Origin: Dryas octopetala
Taxonomy: Eukaryota; Streptophyta; Magnoliopsida; Rosales; Rosaceae
Assembly (NCBI GenBank): GCA_963921425.1
Contig: OY992834.1
Span: forward strand, 12,073,271-12,137,270
Reading direction: 5' to 3'
Length of the DNA stretch: 64,000 nucleotides
In this document: piece after piece, positions 60,201 to 64,000 of the stretch
How positions within the stretch are numbered: position 1 is the first letter of the stretch
Layout: each line of letters begins with the position of its first letter
Notes under the pieces: model-generated
What the model saw: only the letters and a program-made list of their open reading frames with translations
Told to the model about the DNA's origin: nothing
The model's database searches: none
Program-made: the position numbers and the translations under genes

Positions 60201-61356
60201 AATTCAGCTTCGAATTACTCACCATTGTTCTGATTATGAAGCTTTACGGTGAAAGGAAAATGTGAAAGTCTCTTTTACAGTGAAAGAACTTAAAAAAAAA
60301 AGTGTCTTTTCTTTATGATTTTTTTTTTCTTTTTCTATGCATTCTTAGTATAGTTTTATAGTTAGAATTGTTTATTTTACGTGTTACCCTTAAAAGATCA
60401 TTTGCCTAAAAAATTTATCAAATCGAAAATCATTTAGCTAGTCATTTAATTATTACCGGCAAAGAAATATACAATTTTAGTGACAGTTAAACTTATCGTC
60501 TCTTTATTTGATAACAGTTAAATGATTAAACAATTTTTGATTTGATTAATTTTTTACCAAGATAATCTTTTAAAGAGTGATCTAAAAAATAAACGATTCC
60601 GTTCATAAAACTCCATGGCCAGATTAAACAAAAAAAGAGAGAAAATACAAAAAAAAAAGTCACGTAGACTAAACTACTCTTTTGTCGTTTTTAACATATT
60701 CAGTATTTTGGAGACAGGCCGGAAGATTTTGAACATATTTATTCCCTGTTTTGGTAACTAATGTTTTATAAGTAATTAACTAATTCAGACCCCCCAAAAA
60801 AACAAACTGTGATTTAACTAAGCACGTACCTATCAGCTTCATTTTGTAAGACCATCCCTGCAAGATGTGCAACTTGTGTAAGTGCTGCTCTCCATCTCTT
60901 CACCTTCTCCATTGATTGAGTTTTCTGGTGTCGAGCAAATGCTTTTGCAAAACTTGCAGTCTGGTTCCTCACTTGAGAAGGATGAACGTCGTAGAAGACT
61001 GGTAAAACGACATGGTCGTCCTTGGAGGTCCTCTTGCGTTGGAGGATCATGAGAAGCTCGTCAAGGCACCATGTGGAAGACGCGTATTCTTTCGAGAACA
61101 CAATAACAGAAGATCGTGAGTGTTGGATGGCTTTCTGCAGTACCAGCTTAAGATCTTCTCCTCTCTCAATTTCATCGTCATCTCGGAACGTGCGGAAGCC
61201 TTGATCCACAAAGGCTGTGTAGAGGTGGTCAGTAAAAGTCTTGCGAGTGTCTTCGCCTCTGAAACTCAAGAACACGTCATAACTACATGGGTGATGAGAA
61301 GGACAAGTATTAATGGCAGAGGAGGTTTGATGAGCTTCCCTCATGACAAGAGCCAT
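56099..61356 (-). CDS. TIR-NBS-LRR resistance protein with C-terminal membrane segment
   Basis: Intracellular immune receptor (TNL). Six exons: 61356-60830 (TIR), 59811-58713 (NB-ARC), 58607-58305 and 58174-57293 (LRR), 57077-56492 (C-JID), 56283-56099 (tail), giving 1193 residues with no break. TIR motifs are YDVFLSFRGEDTRKTF (from about 26) and the catalytic-glutamate segment SSTWCLDELL. The NB-ARC shows P-loop GMPGIGKTT (232-240), kinase 2 RVLLVLDDVDN, RNBS-B GSKIIITTR, GLPL GGLPLALQILGSSL, RNBS-D FLHIACFF and MHD at about 503-505. LRRs run to about 936, with LRW and LDLSHSHGLTETPDFS blocks. The post-LRR domain has GLYEHGIFSTFLPGNAVPSRF. The last exon encodes a short acidic linker and one hydrophobic helix (VLITVVGIFLCLSLFILYF), ending in a short polar tail. 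All key nucleotide-binding residues are present, so it is probably functional. The ATG at 61356 was chosen because upstream in-frame codons are not TIR-like; 61497 is the alternative. Confidence 0.93.
57151..57240 (+). mobile_element. tRNA-derived SINE fragment in TNL intron 4
   Basis: Reads CTTGGGGTTAGCCCAAGTAG (A-box-like, about 57154-57173) and, about 45 bases later, TTAGGTTCAAGGTTCGACTT (B-box-like, about 57210-57229). Inserted opposite to the gene. It shares its start with the copy at 4898-4995 (minus strand). Confidence 0.6.
57247..57281. repeat. (AG)n microsatellite next to a splice donor
   Basis: About 17 AG units. In transcript sense this is a CT run that begins 13 bases into intron 4 of the TNL gene, after donor GTACATGTACAC. 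Confidence 0.9.
58664..58685. repeat. (AC)n microsatellite
   Basis: About 10 AC units in the short intron between the NB-ARC and first LRR exons of the TNL gene. Confidence 0.85.
60340..60620. mobile_element. Inverted-repeat MITE, family A copy 2
   Basis: Located in intron 1 of the TNL gene. Left blocks AGAATTGTTTATTTTACG, AAATTTATCAAATCGAAAAT and CATTTAGCTAGTCATTTAAT recur inverted on the right as AAATAAACGATTCCG, ATTTTTGATTTGATTAATTT and ATTAAATGATTAAACAAT-like sequence. Same internal vocabulary as the copies at 33049 and 62032. Ends are approximate. Confidence 0.55.
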
Positions 61357-62031
61357 CGATGAACAAACAAACAAACAAAGTGAAATTAAATACCAAATTG
61401 TTGGTGGTGAATGTACATGTAAAGCAAACCATTTAAAGCAAAGCAGCTCATGAATGACCAAGTGACTTAAACCGATCAATCGACCAAATGACTTCAAACC
61501 AATTCACTTGACTTGACTTAAAACCAATTGACTTAAAAAGATTCTTATTTATTTTGCATTTGTCAACCAATGACAACCACAATAATCTTGAGGGATCAAA
61601 TCTAGTTATCAAATAATGTTTAAGTAGCTAGGTATTTGTTAAATAAATAAGACTCACAATCAAATTTGTACAAATGAAACATTTCATGAACAAAATTTGT
61701 GACGGTATACATGCCAGAGATTCTCACATAATTTTTTATTTGAAGAGATTCTTCCTGGTATCCACTCCATATTGTATTCTAACAATCTCAACTGTATATT
61801 TTTATGTCTTTTATTAAAAGATCATCTCTGAACAAAATTAGACAAATAAAAAACTATTAAAACATCTCATTTGGATCAAATAAATATATCAACAAAATAT
61901 TTTCAATAAATACTTAAAATAATGACCATTTAATTAAATACTCAAATGGTTTCCGATTTTATCTAATATTTTAAAAAGAGAATTCTCTAATAAAATGAAC
62001 AAAAATGCTCTACAACTAACCAGTTTTTTGG

Positions 62032-62324
62032 GTCCACTACACAATGTGATATCATGATCCAAATTGTTCATATTTTAGGTCTCTATTTAAAGATTAACCT
62101 TGCAAAAAATCAACCAAATCAAAAATCATTTAGCCATTTGATTATTATTACTATCATTTCATGTTTTATTAAAAAATTTGTGTTCGTCCATTTATATGAG
62201 CACAATTAGCTTACTAAGTTGACTAAACGATTTCCGATTTTATTTATTTTTTGCAAGGATGATCTTTGAATGAGAATCTAAAAAATAAATGGTATAAATT
62301 ATGAGATTACATTGTGTAGTGGAC
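62032..62324. mobile_element. Inverted-repeat MITE, family A copy 3
   Basis: A 293-bp element with clear termini: GTCCACTACACAATGT on the left and ACATTGTGTAGTGGAC on the right, exact inverted copies of 16 bases. Internal blocks (CAAATCAAAAATCATTTAGC; GACTAAACGATTTCCGATTT) match family A copies. Non-coding. No clear target duplication. Confidence 0.75.
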
Positions 62325-62358
62325 TAAAAATGATGGTTAGCGTCGTATTATTTTACTT

Positions 62359-62620
62359 AGGGCCCGTTTGGAACTGCTTCTTAGAAATGCTTTTACTTAG
62401 TAGCGCTTTTACTGAAAACGCTTCTGTTAAAAAGCACAAATAAATTTTTATAAAAAATTATAAGTGGTACATGCAAAAGCACTTGAAAGTGCTTCCTAAA
62501 AAAACACCTGACAGGTGCTTCTCAAAAAACTCCTTACAAACAGTGCTTTTTTTATTCATTTCTACCAAATGCAATCAAAAGCGCTTTTAACAGTTCTAAA
62601 AACAGTGTTGAACGAGTCTT
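62359..62620. mobile_element. hAT-like MITE, family B copy 2
   Basis: Left end TAGGGCCCGTTTGGAACTGC; reversed right end TAAGACTCGTTCAACACTG. Subterminal blocks AGAAATGCTTTTACT and AAAAGCGCTTTT are of the kind seen at 46432-47567. The GGGCCCGTTTGG start is a common hAT-type MITE terminus in plants. The flanks TTTACTTA and TTAACTGA are only partly alike. Confidence 0.6.
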
Positions 62621-63328
62621 AACTGATTAGCCCTAAAGCACTTCTCATGAAATGAAAGCTTGCTTTATATATATATATATATATTAATACCTTGTTAAAA
62701 TTAAATAAAATTTAGAGTGGTCTTAAATTTAAATAAACGTAACAGTACCGCATCAGGTAGATTAACAAAATTTGGTAACCTTAGGCATTCCACAATGCAG
62801 TCTGAATCTGATCCTCAAATCCATTTTTTTTGGGTATAAAATAAATATAGTTCAGCCACAATAGGCCAAAATGTGATATCTCCATAATTTTTTAAGACCC
62901 ACAAAAATTATCCCTAGTTTTGGATATAGACTATACCCAAAATCAAATTAAATGGTTAACTCACCAATAAATAAATGAGTTAAATATTAATATCTCTATA
63001 TTTAGGCCTCAATATTATTATGTTGTTGATTTCCAAAAGTTATATTTTTATATTTTTTGACACCTAAAATTAATTTGGGTATTGAATATTTAGAGATCAC
63101 CATCGTAGAAGTCCGTAGTACTTGATAATGAGTAGCTCCTAGTCCCATGAAAGTGGCCATCTTTTTTCCTAGAAATTCACAATCTCATATAGTCATATGT
63201 GTACAAGAATCTTCTATCTTTTTCTCCTTAATTTTCGTTGTAGTATTAAATGCATATATATTCATTCTTCTTTCTTAATGACCCCTTTTTTACTCCCAGC
63301 TTTATTTTGTGGTTCACATGATCAGGGT

Positions 63329-63456
63329 GTCATTTGTCAATCTCTTCTAAGACTTTGAATTCCGTTTCTAGCTAGTACTAGTGGAACGGCATGTCATTTG
63401 TCAATCTCATCTAAGACTTTGAATTCTGTCTCTAGCTAGTACTAGTGGAACGACGA
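63329..63456. repeat. Tandem duplication, 64-bp unit, two copies
   Basis: Both copies start GTCATTTGTCAATCTC and contain TCTAGCTAGTACTAGTGGAA; they differ at only a few positions, so the duplication is recent. It lies about 200 bases beyond the 3' end of the second TNL gene. Confidence 0.9.
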
Positions 63457-63670
63457 GAAGTAGCCATCGTAGAAAATTCAAAATTATATATTTAGTCTAC
63501 CTAGCTGGTAATGTTTGGTCTATGCATGTTTAGCTAATTTGTAGTATGAGAGGAACGACAATATGATCATGCGTATATTTTACATGTTATATATTGGATA
63601 TATGCATAACAGAACTTTGAAAAACACAAATACGTGAACTAATGTAAATTCATGTAGGGGTTAAGGACTG

Positions 63671-63831
63671 TTACTTCTTTTGCTGAGAGAAAGAGAGAAA
63701 GAATAGAAAAATAGAGAGAAACAATACAGCGGCCATGATGAGCACCTTCCACCCTCTGAAACAGGACTTGTTAATGCCAGTTCTCGTTGCTGCAACTGTG
63801 GGATCATACTGTACTTGCTCTTCTTCTTTGT
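63671..63831 (-). CDS. Second TIR-NBS-LRR gene, last exon only (gene leaves the window)
   Basis: Homolog of the last exon of the complete TNL gene: an acidic linker DKEEEQVQYDPTVAATRTG followed by one hydrophobic helix (VLIMAAVLFLSIFLFFLSF) and FSQQKK, stop TAA at 63671-63673. The acceptor CTTAG at 63832 and the split codon are the same as in the first copy, so it is an exon, not an isolated frame. Similarity goes on into the intron (AAACAATTCCCAAAAATTAG; GTGTTTCATGGAG) and into the 3' flank (CATGTAGGGGTTA). The first copy continues for seven more residues; here a TAA comes earlier although the old end is still recognisable. Everything else of this gene lies beyond 64000, so its integrity is unknown. 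Confidence 0.8.
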
Positions 63832-64000
63832 CTAAGAAACATACAAATAGCAAACAATTCCCAAAAATTAGTGGAAATGTTTTTCAAATGAATATGGATC
63901 GTGGAAAGTGTTTCATGGAGCATCAAATATAAAAAATTAAGGAATTGATTCTTGCCAAGAAGAGATTAATTAGAGTACCAAACTCATATCCCTTGTTTCA

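Larger units (their letters stand above)
61357..63670. other. Spacer between two tandem TNL genes
   Basis: Promoter of the complete TNL gene on the left and 3' flank of the next TNL on the right. Filled with a family A MITE (62032-62324), a family B hAT-like element (62359-62620), a (TA)n run near 62668-62685 and a 64-bp tandem duplication. No coding region. Confidence 0.65.

Noticed and set aside
61357-61497. Longer N terminus for the TNL protein (start at 61497)
   Set aside because: The additional 47 residues have no TIR-family match and the ATG at 61356 gives the usual short lead before the TIR domain. It cannot be excluded without transcripts.

Overview
This is a nuclear genome window from a flowering plant, most likely a woody rosid of the rose family (Prunus-like). 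The reasons are AT-rich DNA, small GT-AG introns, long (AG)n microsatellites, many short DNA-transposon derivatives, and protein sequences that follow Arabidopsis proteins nearly residue for residue. The species is an inference. There is no bacterial, organellar or viral backbone. All exon models below were built by hand from splice sites and reading frame; none was checked against transcripts.

Layout. 487-2761 (+): 3' part of a palmitoyl-protein thioesterase gene. 4456-15349 (-): 12-exon ARABIDILLO gene (F-box, LRR and armadillo repeats). 15350-22634: gene-free, with a complete non-autonomous hAT element (18221-18976). 22716-26987 (+): cationic amino acid transporter of the CAT9 type, with a spliced C-terminal tail. 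28045-31543 (-): thylakoid-lumen FKBP20-2 isomerase. 31544-34305: gene-free and full of inverted-repeat elements. 34306-36174 (-): single-exon DUF4408/DUF761 membrane protein. 37106-37731: Mutator-like foldback element. 37983-39913 (+): ARPC5, a subunit of the Arp2/3 complex. 41563-43489 (-): class II HD-Zip transcription factor close to HAT3. 43490-49950: gene-free, several MITEs and a G-box cluster. 50387-55709 (+): AATF/Bfr2 ribosome-biogenesis factor. 56099-61356 (-): complete TIR-NBS-LRR resistance gene with a C-terminal membrane segment. 63671-63831 (-): last exon of a second TIR-NBS-LRR gene that continues past the right edge, so this is the start of a tandem resistance cluster.

The genes do not form a pathway. 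Five of them (thioesterase, ARABIDILLO, FKBP20-2, DUF761 protein, HAT3) appear in the same order as a block of Arabidopsis chromosome 3 as I recall it, with CAT9 and ARPC5 interspersed. This is conserved ancestral gene order rather than a functional cluster.

I found no undescribed multi-gene system. The most interesting signals are the CAT9 tail exon whose splice donor removes the apparent stop codon, the membrane-anchored resistance-protein tail shared by two tandem copies, CT microsatellites sitting directly behind three splice donors, and several well-bounded transposon derivatives with intact target-site duplications.
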